A stretch of DNA of 64,000 bases from Candidatus Poribacteria bacterium (GTDB lineage: Bacteria; Poribacteria; WGA-4E; UBA9662): positions 113,821-177,820 of the forward strand of contig PAQF01000028.1 of the NCBI GenBank assembly GCA_002709695.1. The letters run 5' to 3'. The notes beneath the pieces were generated by a model that did no database searches, was not told the DNA's origin, and saw only the letters and a program-made list of their open reading frames with translations. The stretch's first letter is position 1, and every line of letters starts with the position of its first letter. The position numbers were made by a program, and so were the translations under genes. Positions 26,516 through 34,984 of the stretch are shown here, piece after piece.

Positions 26516-27058
26516 TACAATATATCCTTTCTTACTGTTGGAGCATCTACTATATTAGCTAGCTTCAGGATTGGACATTAATAGTTAATTCCTTTGCGTG
26601 GGCAACTATTTAACAATGTTTGTTGTGTGAAATTCAGTGACTTCTAAATAAGATGGCAAATCTGTCAGCAAACAAGTTTTTACACATGTTTTAGCAATTC
26701 TATCATGATTAATCTCTCAGAGTAAATCAAGTAGGATTACCTATAGAATTTGAGTTTGGAGGTTGATGCATAGTTAGTTGAGTCACAAAAATGAATCGAC
26801 AGTAAAAGGATATTCTGTGGCCATGTGCTTAGCTTGAGCCAACATAGCCACAGCTGATTATGCCAGTATCTGATACTCGAGGAAAGTCGGCACCCCAGAC
26901 ATCAGAACGTGCGGCTTTAGTATTATTCTTGTTTTAGTTGGTCAGAAACTCTGAGTGGTAGGATTCATAACTAGCTCAGAAATATAATTCCATGTCTGTT
27001 TAACTGCTGACATTTACTTCAGAGAAAAGCCTCAATTGTAACTGAAAACGGATCGACT
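26516..27058. other. Intergenic region, no gene seen
   Basis: About 540 bp between two minus-strand genes. No ORF of interest, no tRNA. It holds AGTATC-T-GATACT (a 6-bp palindrome near 26868) and the second copy of the 15-bp string AATTCTATCATGATT (26696-26710). The promoter of the downstream secreted-protein gene should lie near its left end. Confidence 0.45.
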
Positions 27059-27853
27059 TCAGTTTTTCTGCAATGTACGCCAACGATCGTAATATACATG
27101 CATAGCTGGTGGTAGAAAATCGCGTATACTTTCGTCTAACCGCCATTCAAATCTGCTGTCCACTTTTTCCTCTAATGCTTCATCCTTTTCCCACTTCCGC
27201 CAACTGGCGGCTAGGGTCAGACGCTCTATATCCATCCTCATTTTGCCTCGGTGGATGGTCTTCCCACACCAGAAAGCGACTTGTCCGGCCTTTAAGGCAA
27301 TCACTTTTTGTTCAGGCAAGTCATCATGAGGTGAGTTGACCATACATTCACGTTCGCGCTCCGTACGGTTGCGCAACTGGCTACCGGGTATAATCTGCAG
27401 ACAATCATCATCCACCAAAGCAAGATACCATCTGAGATTGTTGATTGGCCGCCTTAGCTCCTCCATTTCCTCTTCTAGTTTTGGATCTCTATTACCAATG
27501 TCACGATGCCAACCGCCGGGAAAATCCTGGTGATGTGGGTTGGTACGTAGATCAATCCATCCCAATCTCAATTCATCACCGAGGAAAGAGCGGGTGTAAT
27601 CCATAAGCGGTTGATGAAGCATGTATTCGGCAAAAATCGGTTCATCGAATTCTGGAGCAATCAGCCCCCGGATACACCAAGGTTCGGAAGTAGAAGCCCA
27701 GTGGGTATAGACGTCCACAGTGCCTTCTCGGACCTTCTTCTTGACTCGCCAGCAAGCGGCCCTGAGTTCCTCCAACATGGCAACTGGGACCATGTCATCC
27801 ACTACGAAATACCCTTCGACTTGGTATTGTTTTTTATGTTCTTCGGTGATCAT
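27059..27853 (-). CDS. PhyH-family Fe(II)/2-oxoglutarate oxygenase
   Basis: A 264-residue oxygenase. Iron ligands HRD in 'GGWHRDIGN' (about 115-117) and His in 'KTIHRGKM' (about 200), with Arg in 'IERLTLA'. Start 'MITEEHKKQYQVEGYFVVDDMV' is typical. It diverges from the M19-like gene, with a 417-bp region holding an 18-bp inverted repeat between them, so the two may be co-regulated. The substrate is unknown. Confidence 0.9.
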   Translation of the reverse strand: MITEEHKKQYQVEGYFVVDDMVPVAMLEELRAACWRVKKKVREGTVDVYTHWASTSEPWCIRGLIAPEFDEPIFAEYMLHQPLMDYTRSFLGDELRLGWIDLRTNPHHQDFPGGWHRDIGNRDPKLEEEMEELRRPINNLRWYLALVDDDCLQIIPGSQLRNRTERERECMVNSPHDDLPEQKVIALKAGQVAFWCGKTIHRGKMRMDIERLTLAASWRKWEKDEALEEKVDSRFEWRLDESIRDFLPPAMHVYYDRWRTLQKN

Positions 27854-28270
27854 GGTTTTTGAGCAACCCTTTTATGCTTTTTTATTAATAATTACTTATC
27901 ACAACAAATAAATCATCTTAACTGGATGATACATCCTTATAGTGATTAATGATGTATCATTCAGTTAACAGTAAAACATCTATCGTATTGTATCCTGAAT
28001 TTGTTTCCCATATGATCAGCAAATAATTATACTATGAAAGCCGTTAAAAAAGGGACAATACGGTACTATTTTCCTCTGTCTAAATTGAAGAGGCTACTCG
28101 TTAAATCCGAAACGAAAAAATTGGTTCCATTTCCTCGTAATGTCATAGGGTTCATCCTAGAATAGGTTTATTTACTTCATTCCATTTTTCCTCTGCCCTA
28201 TTCGCCTATGAGGAAGAATTGGAATTAGATTGATTTATATTTCTATAAAATACTGGGAAAGGAAAAATTA
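27854..28270. other. Divergent promoter region with long inverted repeat
   Basis: About 417 bp, AT-rich, between the divergent PhyH and M19-like genes. Contains the 18-bp inverted repeat at 27918-27968. No gene seen. Confidence 0.55.
27918..27968. repeat. 18-bp inverted repeat with 15-bp spacer in a divergent promoter region
   Basis: Left arm TTAACTGGATGATACATC (27918-27935) and right arm GATGTATCATTCAGTTAA (27951-27968) are reverse complements at 17 of 18 positions. No T-run follows, and both flanking genes point away, so it is not a terminator. It could be an operator for a dimer or tetramer, or the remnant of a small mobile element. Confidence 0.75.
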
Positions 28271-29509
28271 ATGAATGCAAGCGACCGTATTGAAAGAGAC
28301 AAGCAGATAGGATTGAAGATACTTGAACCATCTCAAAAGGATTTGGACCGTGGATTAGAATTGCACAAAGAGTCTATTGTTTTCGATTCTTACGGTTTCT
28401 CTCCGACATCAGTTCCTGATTCAGGTGTTCTGGCTGAGGCAATTGAAGCTGGAGCTTGGCCCAATGAATTGCAGGACTTGACAGAAGAGATGTCCATGAC
28501 CCGGCATTTAACTGATCCTATGGGTTTAGAATCATACAAAGAGGCATGGAAAGCATCGGGAGTCACCTGTGTATTTCAGAATGCGGGACAGGAAGGCAAC
28601 CGTATGGATCGAATTATCAAGCGCCATGCCCGTTTCACTCATGTGACTGACAAACTGGGTGATTTCGTCTTCAGAGCAGCCTTTCCAAAAGACATAGAAA
28701 ACGCCAAACAGGAAGGCCGGCATTGCCTCTACTTTTCGGCCAATGGGGTACCTGTCCCCCAACGATGGGATACGGTTGCGGAAGAGCTCGGATTTATCCA
28801 AATCTTCTATCAGCTTGGTTGCAGAATGATGCACTTGACCTACAACCGCTGGAACATGATTGGTGTGGGGTGTGGCGAAGACTCGACAGGAGGTTTGAGC
28901 GATTTCGGACGGGAAGTGGTTCGGGAAATGAACCAAGTTGGTGTAATCATCGATGTCGCACATTCAAGCTTACAAACTAGTATGGATGCAGCGAATATTT
29001 CGGAAAAACCGATGGTGGCTAGCCATGCCTCATGTTGGTCTTTAAAGGAACACTGTCGTGCTAAGACAGACGAGGTAATGCGAGCAATTTTTCAGACAGG
29101 GGGTTATATGGGAATTTGTTGTATCCCCTCTTTTTTAGGCGGTACAGGAGACATTATTGCCTTACTCGACCACATCGATTACATTGTGAAGAACTTTGGT
29201 GCTGACTACGTAGCCATTGGCACGGATGTTGGCTACCGGATTCAAACCTATGACGACCAGCCCAAGAATGTTCAGTCTCAAAAGTTACGTACAGCTTTCC
29301 GCTCATTGTGGCCGGAACACAGTTTCACACCGGAATATCAGCAGAGCTGGCAAATACAGAGTTTAGCTTGGACTAACTGGCCGTTATTTACCGTAGGGTT
29401 GGTTCAGCGAGGACACTCGGATGATGATATCCGAAAGATCATCGGTGGAAACGTAATGCGAGTAGCGAAAGCCGTCTTACCAGACAAACCGAGTTTTGCC
29501 TTTTCATGA
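28271..29509 (+). CDS. M19 (membrane dipeptidase) family protein with altered metal site
   Basis: A 412-residue protein of the renal-dipeptidase TIM-barrel family: 'LTYNRWN', 'GLSDFGREVVREMNQVGVIIDVAHSS' (His near 236), 'MVASHASC' (His near 255) and 'AIGTDVGY' (Asp near 317) are the conserved late motifs. The early metal motif, normally [VI]DGHND, reads 'VFDSYGF' here, so the usual His and Asp ligands are missing, and the bridging-Glu region is 'YFSANGV', without Glu. It may bind one metal, use another chemistry, or have lost dipeptidase activity. AAAGGA precedes the ATG. Cytoplasmic. First gene of the 28-37 kb run. Confidence 0.82.
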   Translation: MNASDRIERDKQIGLKILEPSQKDLDRGLELHKESIVFDSYGFSPTSVPDSGVLAEAIEAGAWPNELQDLTEEMSMTRHLTDPMGLESYKEAWKASGVTCVFQNAGQEGNRMDRIIKRHARFTHVTDKLGDFVFRAAFPKDIENAKQEGRHCLYFSANGVPVPQRWDTVAEELGFIQIFYQLGCRMMHLTYNRWNMIGVGCGEDSTGGLSDFGREVVREMNQVGVIIDVAHSSLQTSMDAANISEKPMVASHASCWSLKEHCRAKTDEVMRAIFQTGGYMGICCIPSFLGGTGDIIALLDHIDYIVKNFGADYVAIGTDVGYRIQTYDDQPKNVQSQKLRTAFRSLWPEHSFTPEYQQSWQIQSLAWTNWPLFTVGLVQRGHSDDDIRKIIGGNVMRVAKAVLPDKPSFAFS

Positions 29510-29713
29510 TTTTCCCGCGAACACAATCGATCAATTTTCTGTATCGATATCCAAATCAGATATGTGCTACTATATCAACCTGATTCTATAAATTTTTTCA
29601 GTCTTAGGGATACTTTTTAATCAAGCGTTTCTCCCCGTGTCATACTTAAGTGATCGTATATAAAGTAAATAGCGGTAAATCGGGATGCATACTTGAATTC
29701 TTTTAAGGAAAAT

Positions 29714-31093
29714 ATGGTAAATAAAAAATATCTCCTGAATAATCAGGACATGAGCCAATTCATAGCTAATGGTTACCTTTTACTCAAGCCAGACTATCCA
29801 GCAGGGCTGCATCAAACCATCAAAAAAAGAACCGAACATATCTTTGAAAGTGGTGACCCTGGAAACCGCATTCTAGAACAGGTTCCAGAATTATATGAAA
29901 TCTTCGATCATCCTGTTGTAAAGGGAACCCTGCAAAGTATTATCGGCCTAAATTACATCATGCAGCCTCACCGGCACTGCCATGTAAATATGCCTGATAG
30001 CAAAGGACAGGGCTGGCATCAAGACGGTACACCGCGAAAATTCCAAGGATGGAACCATCCTTGGAGACGTCATCACCGTTCTCGGATGGCAATGGCATTT
30101 TATTATCCACAAGATGTCTCAACGGAGATGGGACCAACAGCGATACTGCCCAGCACCCAGTATTATGATGCACTTAGTGATACTGAGTCAATGCTAGGCT
30201 TACCTATTTGTGGAGACGCTGGGACAATTGCTATTGTTCACTATGAAATTTGGCATCGTGCATCAGCCAACCTAAGTTCTGACAAGCGGTATATGATGAA
30301 ATTTCTGTTTCATCGTACGGAAGAACCGAAGGAACCAAGTTGGAATTTGGACATTGGGTCAGCAGACCTTTGGAACCAAATTGGCTCAACCAATGATATC
30401 GATATCACTCGACATCCAATATTATGGAAGTCTCTCTGGAACTGGTACTGTAATCAGAACGGTGATTCGGCCGTATCGCAACCGGATACCTTGGATGTAC
30501 ACCAACTGGTCCAAGAATTAGATCAAAAGACGGAAGTTGACGAAAGAATGGAGGCAACATACAAGTTAGGTACAATAGGCGAAGCCGCAATTACTCCGAT
30601 CATGGATCAATTAAATAATGGTATCTCCGAACAAAACAGTCTTAATCTTTCAGCGGCACTGAGTGCTATTGGAGGACCAGCTGTACCTGTATTGACCGAT
30701 ATGTTGCGACATGATTCTGATTGGTGGAAACGTGCCTGTGCTGCGGACACACTCGGCGATATTGGGAAAGACGCTAAAGACAGTGTACAATCTTTAATCG
30801 AAGCTTTAGACGATGAATCAGATTGGGTTCGACGTAACGCAACCAATTCACTGGGTATAATCAGCGAATCACTTGAAGACACAATTCCCGCCCTGATACG
30901 CGTTATGGGAGATGCGCAGCCATTCGTACCCATCAATGCTATATTTGCTCTCACTAAGATTAGGAAGTCCCACCCAAACGATAATTCACTTTTTAAAGAT
31001 GTTGAGCTAGTTTTGCACGATGGGTTAAAACACCAACACGAGCGTGTCAGTTACTATAGCAACTATGCCTTAGAACAGTTCAACCAAATATAG
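29714..31093 (+). CDS. PhyH oxygenase fused to C-terminal HEAT repeats
   Basis: A 459-residue protein; ATG at 29714 (AAGGA just upstream) preferred over the TTG at 29693. Residues about 10-235 are a PhyH oxygenase with HQD in 'GQGWHQDGTPR' (about 102-105), distal His in 'YEIWHRASAN' (about 181) and Arg in 'SDKRYMM'. Residues about 265-455 contain five to six HEAT/PBS-lyase-type helical repeats ('ATYKLGTIGEAAITPI', 'AALSAIGGPAVPVLTDML', 'AADTLGDIGKDA', 'ATNSLGIISESLEDTIPALI'). The fusion suggests protein-protein docking of the oxygenase or action on a carrier-bound or protein substrate. 32 bp before the next PhyH gene. Confidence 0.88.
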   Translation: MVNKKYLLNNQDMSQFIANGYLLLKPDYPAGLHQTIKKRTEHIFESGDPGNRILEQVPELYEIFDHPVVKGTLQSIIGLNYIMQPHRHCHVNMPDSKGQGWHQDGTPRKFQGWNHPWRRHHRSRMAMAFYYPQDVSTEMGPTAILPSTQYYDALSDTESMLGLPICGDAGTIAIVHYEIWHRASANLSSDKRYMMKFLFHRTEEPKEPSWNLDIGSADLWNQIGSTNDIDITRHPILWKSLWNWYCNQNGDSAVSQPDTLDVHQLVQELDQKTEVDERMEATYKLGTIGEAAITPIMDQLNNGISEQNSLNLSAALSAIGGPAVPVLTDMLRHDSDWWKRACAADTLGDIGKDAKDSVQSLIEALDDESDWVRRNATNSLGIISESLEDTIPALIRVMGDAQPFVPINAIFALTKIRKSHPNDNSLFKDVELVLHDGLKHQHERVSYYSNYALEQFNQI

Positions 31094-31125
31094 AACCAAT
31101 TTGCTAAATGAAGACCTAGAGAAAC

Positions 31126-32049
31126 ATGACGATAAAAATTCCCTATGGTACAAAGTTTCAGTTTGATCAACATACATTTCGCTTCGGCCAGGAAGTAGTT
31201 GAGCTAATAGATTCATCTCCAATCAAGGATAATCCGGGAGCGCTAAGATCTCGTTTCCAAGAAGACGGATACTTGTTTATCCGTGGTTTTCATGATGCCC
31301 AAAAATCACAGCTTGCTGCTTCTTTCACGCTTGGAGCCATCGCAGACAGAGGTGGTCTTAAAGAAGGAACACCCATCGAATCCAGAATTGTTGGTAGAGA
31401 AAACCAATCTTTCAGTTTCTTTCGCCAAACGGAGGTTGCTCATGCTAAGGAGATTTTAGACTTGGTTGATAGTAATGATACATTTTGCTTCTTCGAAAGA
31501 TTTTTTCATAACAAAAAGGTTATAACCTTCGATAAACGGTGGCTACGGTGTATGGCTAATGGTGGTTGTAACCATTTCCACTATGACCAAGTATATGTTG
31601 GACGAGGGACACCCAACCGGTGTACGATGTGGAGCGCGCTAACAGATATTAGTCTGGAAGATGGTCCGCTTGTCATTTGCCTTGGTTCCCATCAACATAA
31701 GAAATTGCGGGAAACATATGGAAAAATGGATATGGATCGGGATCTCATTGATGCTGTTTTTACATCAGATCCAGCTGAATTGGTACACAAATTCGGTTTT
31801 AAACTAGCAACAGCTCATTTTCACCCAGGTGACGTGGTTATCTTTGGCATGTTTATGATGCATAGCACGGCTCCAAATCTGTCCGATCGATATCGAATCA
31901 GTATCGATACCCGGTATCAACCAGCCGATGAGGAAAGGGATGACCGATTCTTTTTTCGAGAAGATGGGAAATGGCTGGGGAACTTTTACAATAAAGGTGT
32001 GACTTACAAACCCATGGATGAACTTCGCCGCCAATGGGGTTTGACCTAA
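31126..32049 (+). CDS. PhyH-family Fe(II)/2-oxoglutarate oxygenase
   Basis: A 307-residue oxygenase. Iron ligands HYD in 'NHFHYDQVY' (about 152-154) and His in 'MMHSTAPNLSD' (about 246), Arg in 'RYRIS'. An N-terminal extension of about 45 residues precedes the usual 'LRSRFQEDGYLFIRGF'. It follows the PhyH-HEAT gene at 32 bp, so two different oxygenases probably act in the same pathway. Confidence 0.88.
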   Translation: MTIKIPYGTKFQFDQHTFRFGQEVVELIDSSPIKDNPGALRSRFQEDGYLFIRGFHDAQKSQLAASFTLGAIADRGGLKEGTPIESRIVGRENQSFSFFRQTEVAHAKEILDLVDSNDTFCFFERFFHNKKVITFDKRWLRCMANGGCNHFHYDQVYVGRGTPNRCTMWSALTDISLEDGPLVICLGSHQHKKLRETYGKMDMDRDLIDAVFTSDPAELVHKFGFKLATAHFHPGDVVIFGMFMMHSTAPNLSDRYRISIDTRYQPADEERDDRFFFREDGKWLGNFYNKGVTYKPMDELRRQWGLT

Positions 32050-32179
32050 GAATTTACCAAGCCAAATTACGGCAAAACAAGGCTGCAAAGCTTGGAACAG
32101 ACTTATTGATCAAAAAGAGAAAAGTATGTTATCTTAGCATAGTTGTAGAATCACCAAAAAATCATAAGGAGAAAAATGT

Positions 32180-32920
32180 ATGCTTGAAGGCAAAACAGCA
32201 TTAATTTCAGGTGGTGGAACAGGAATTGGTCGTGCGACAGGTTTACGATTAGCCGCTGAAGGGGCTAATATTGTTGTCAATTACTCGCGTTCTGCTGATG
32301 ACGCCATCCAAACCCAAAGAGATATTGAGGCTCTAGGTAGAGAATGCATGATTTACCAAGCAGACGTTTCCGTTGATGATCAAGTGCGGGAGATGGCAGA
32401 CGCTGCTATCAAAGAGTTCAAGAGGTTAGATATTTTAGTCAATAGCGCGGGCATTACGCATTTTATTCCCCAACCTAACTTAGATGATTTGAAAGATGAG
32501 CATTGGGATAGCATCATGGGGGTAAATGTGAAGGGCGTATTCAATTGTTGCCGTGCTGTTGCCAGCGAGTTGAAAAAACAAAAGGGTAGTATTGTCAATA
32601 TTACATCTATTGGTGGAATTACTGGTCAGGGAAGTTCAATTGCCTATGCTGCTTCAAAGGCCGCTGCCATCAGTGTAACAAAGTCACTAGCAAGGGTAAT
32701 GGCTCCTGAAGTTAGGGTTAATGGTATTGCTCCAGGTGTTGTGAAAACGAGATGGGTAGATGGACATGAAGATTTTGTTGAGCGCCTCGCTGGTGAAACA
32801 CCGTTGGGTCGTGTTGCTACTGCCGAAGATGTGGCTGAAGTTGCTTATTCACTAATTGCCAATGCAGGTTTTGTCACTGGGCAGAATATTATTGTCGACG
32901 GTGGCACCGTCATAGGTTAG
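32180..32920 (+). CDS. Short-chain dehydrogenase/reductase (FabG-like)
   Basis: A 246-residue classical SDR: cofactor motif 'SGGGTGIGRATG' (residues 10-21, TGxxxGxG type), 'NSAGIT' (about 88), catalytic Ser in 'NITSIGG' (about 141), 'YAASKAA' (Tyr about 155, Lys about 159), 'PGVVKT' and the C-terminal 'VTGQNIIVDGG'. Length fits 3-oxoacyl-ACP reductase-like enzymes, but such sequences also oxidise sugars and hydroxy acids. In context it could oxidise a hydroxylated product of the upstream oxygenases. AAGGAG lies before the ATG. Confidence 0.92.
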   Translation: MLEGKTALISGGGTGIGRATGLRLAAEGANIVVNYSRSADDAIQTQRDIEALGRECMIYQADVSVDDQVREMADAAIKEFKRLDILVNSAGITHFIPQPNLDDLKDEHWDSIMGVNVKGVFNCCRAVASELKKQKGSIVNITSIGGITGQGSSIAYAASKAAAISVTKSLARVMAPEVRVNGIAPGVVKTRWVDGHEDFVERLAGETPLGRVATAEDVAEVAYSLIANAGFVTGQNIIVDGGTVIG

Positions 32921-32981
32921 CTTACCGTTTCCAAAACCACGTGTAATCTGGGAAATAATTCAAGCCAAGGAAAATTTTAAT

Positions 32982-33740
32982 ATGCGTAGAATTGCAATGG
33001 CTCAAATGCGGGTTGAGGGAGGGCTAATTGACAAAAATCTTTGTCAGGTGGTAAACACAATTGAAGCTGCAGCAACCAATAATTGTGATATTGTGGTTCT
33101 GCCGGAATGCCTGGATGTCGGTTGGACACATCCAAGTGCTAAGATAGAAGCTCAACCCATCCCCGGTCCAACTAGTCAAGTGATCTCTCAGGCAGCAGCA
33201 GATCATCATATCTACGTTGTTGCAGGTCTTACCGAACGTGTAGACCAGCACATCTACAACGCTGCTATCCTTGTTTCTCCTAGCGGGGAAATCCTGTTGA
33301 AACATAGGAAGATCAATGTTCTCGATATTGCTCGGGATATCTACTCAATTGGTGATACTCTATCCGTTGCAGAAACAGAACTTGGAACAATTGGTCTTAA
33401 TATATGTGCTGACAATTTCCCTTCCTCACTTCACTTTGCTAGGTCGTTGGCCAGTATGGGAGCAGATTTGCTGCTTTCTCCTTGTGCATGGGCGGTTGAT
33501 GCAGATCACGACAATGTCAAAGATCCCTACGGCAGTTTGTGGTTGGAATCTTACGGTACTATCTCCAAGGAGTATGATATCACCGTTATTGGCGTAAGTA
33601 ATGTAGGTAACATCACCGGTGGTGTTTGGCAAGGCCGAAAGTGTATTGGATGTTCACTGACAGTTGGTCCCGGGGCAGAAGTCATCGCCCAAGCACCATA
33701 CGGAGTTGATGCAGAAACCTTGGAAATTGTGGAAGTTTGA
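32982..33740 (+). CDS. Carbon-nitrogen hydrolase (nitrilase superfamily)
   Basis: A 252-residue amidase-type enzyme with the complete Glu-Lys-Cys triad: Glu in 'VVLPECLD' (about 41), Lys in 'LKHRKINVLD' (about 111) and Cys in 'GLNICADNF' (about 146). Length matches omega-amidase and carbamoylputrescine-amidase-like members. Substrate likely a small amide or carbamoyl compound. Encoded 61 bp after the SDR, in the same run as peptidases, which fits amide-bond catabolism. Confidence 0.9.
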   Translation: MRRIAMAQMRVEGGLIDKNLCQVVNTIEAAATNNCDIVVLPECLDVGWTHPSAKIEAQPIPGPTSQVISQAAADHHIYVVAGLTERVDQHIYNAAILVSPSGEILLKHRKINVLDIARDIYSIGDTLSVAETELGTIGLNICADNFPSSLHFARSLASMGADLLLSPCAWAVDADHDNVKDPYGSLWLESYGTISKEYDITVIGVSNVGNITGGVWQGRKCIGCSLTVGPGAEVIAQAPYGVDAETLEIVEV

Positions 33741-33889
33741 CGTTACATACCTGAGTTTTGCAGCACGGTTAACAAAAATATCGGCTGATGCAACTAAGTT
33801 TTTTTCTAACCATTTTTCTGAATTTTTTTATCCACATCTACTGTGTAGAATATGATAAAGGAAACAAGAATCGAATTATGGAGTAAACC

Positions 33890-34945
33890 ATGCTAACTCA
33901 ATACAAAGCCTGCCTAGTTGGATGTGGAAGAATGGGAGCCACAATCGATGACGAAGTCCGCCATCGTCCGGATAGCTCTATCTGGCTTCCGTTTTCCCAT
34001 GCGGCTGCTTGTGTTGCTTGTGACCAAACGGAATTGATTGCTGTATCCGATGTCTTACCAGAGAAAGCAGAAACAATCCGCCAACGCTACGGCGCATCAC
34101 GTTGCTACACTGATTATCGTGAAATGATTGAAGTTGAAGAACCTGATATTGTATGTGTCGCTACCCGCCCGGCTTCGCGTGCCGAAATCACCATCTTCGC
34201 TGCCCAACATGGAGTCAAGGGTATTTACTGTGAAAAACCTCTTTGCTGTTCGATGGAAGAAGCTGATGCTATGGTGGAAGCTGTTGAAGCGAACAATGTC
34301 AAATTCAATTATGGCACCCAACGGCGATACATGCCATTTTACCGAAAAATGCGGGAATTGATCGAAGCTGGTGAAATTGGTGATGTTCGGTGCGTTATTG
34401 CCCAATATGGAGCGACTTCCGCTCTCTGGGGGCTGACTCATGCGGCAGATATGCTATTGTATTTGGCTGGTGACCCAGAGATTGACTTCGTCCAAGGATC
34501 AATCATATCTAAGGACGAGGATTGGGACGATAATCGATTAAACATAGATCCTGCAATAACCAATGGTTATGCTTGTTTTGCCAATGGTGTTCACGGATAT
34601 AATACGGCAGGAACTGGTCCCGAATTTGAAGTATGTGGAACCAAAGGGAAGTTACGGACACTCAACAACGGTATGGCTTGCCAGTTTCGAAAACAAGGCG
34701 AGCACCCAAGTATATTAGAAGAGTATCCATTTCCTGATGTCTCACGTCAAACAGGAACCATTATGGGCATCAAGAATATTGCTGATGCATTAGATACGGA
34801 TCACGAAACGCAGGGGGCAATCCATATTGCACGACGTGGTATGGAGATGTTGATAGGCATAATTGAGTCTCACCGTTTAGGAGGGTTGCGTATACAACTA
34901 CCAATGGAAAATCGATCTTTGTACGTTGGTAAACCAGATTGGTAA
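33890..34945 (+). CDS. Gfo/Idh/MocA family NAD(P)-dependent oxidoreductase
   Basis: A 351-residue oxidoreductase. N-terminal Rossmann domain with 'CLVGCGRMGATI' (residues 6-17), 'AVSDVLPEKA' and 'EKPLC' (Lys about 115, the catalytic EKP motif), followed by a C-terminal alpha/beta dimerisation domain from about 125. GGAG 6 nt before the ATG. Family members oxidise or reduce sugars, inositols and amino-sugar derivatives; no specific substrate can be read. Confidence 0.9.
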   Translation: MLTQYKACLVGCGRMGATIDDEVRHRPDSSIWLPFSHAAACVACDQTELIAVSDVLPEKAETIRQRYGASRCYTDYREMIEVEEPDIVCVATRPASRAEITIFAAQHGVKGIYCEKPLCCSMEEADAMVEAVEANNVKFNYGTQRRYMPFYRKMRELIEAGEIGDVRCVIAQYGATSALWGLTHAADMLLYLAGDPEIDFVQGSIISKDEDWDDNRLNIDPAITNGYACFANGVHGYNTAGTGPEFEVCGTKGKLRTLNNGMACQFRKQGEHPSILEEYPFPDVSRQTGTIMGIKNIADALDTDHETQGAIHIARRGMEMLIGIIESHRLGGLRIQLPMENRSLYVGKPDW

Positions 34946-34984
34946 GAATATCTTAAGAATGAAGGGTAATAAAAATTAAATCAT

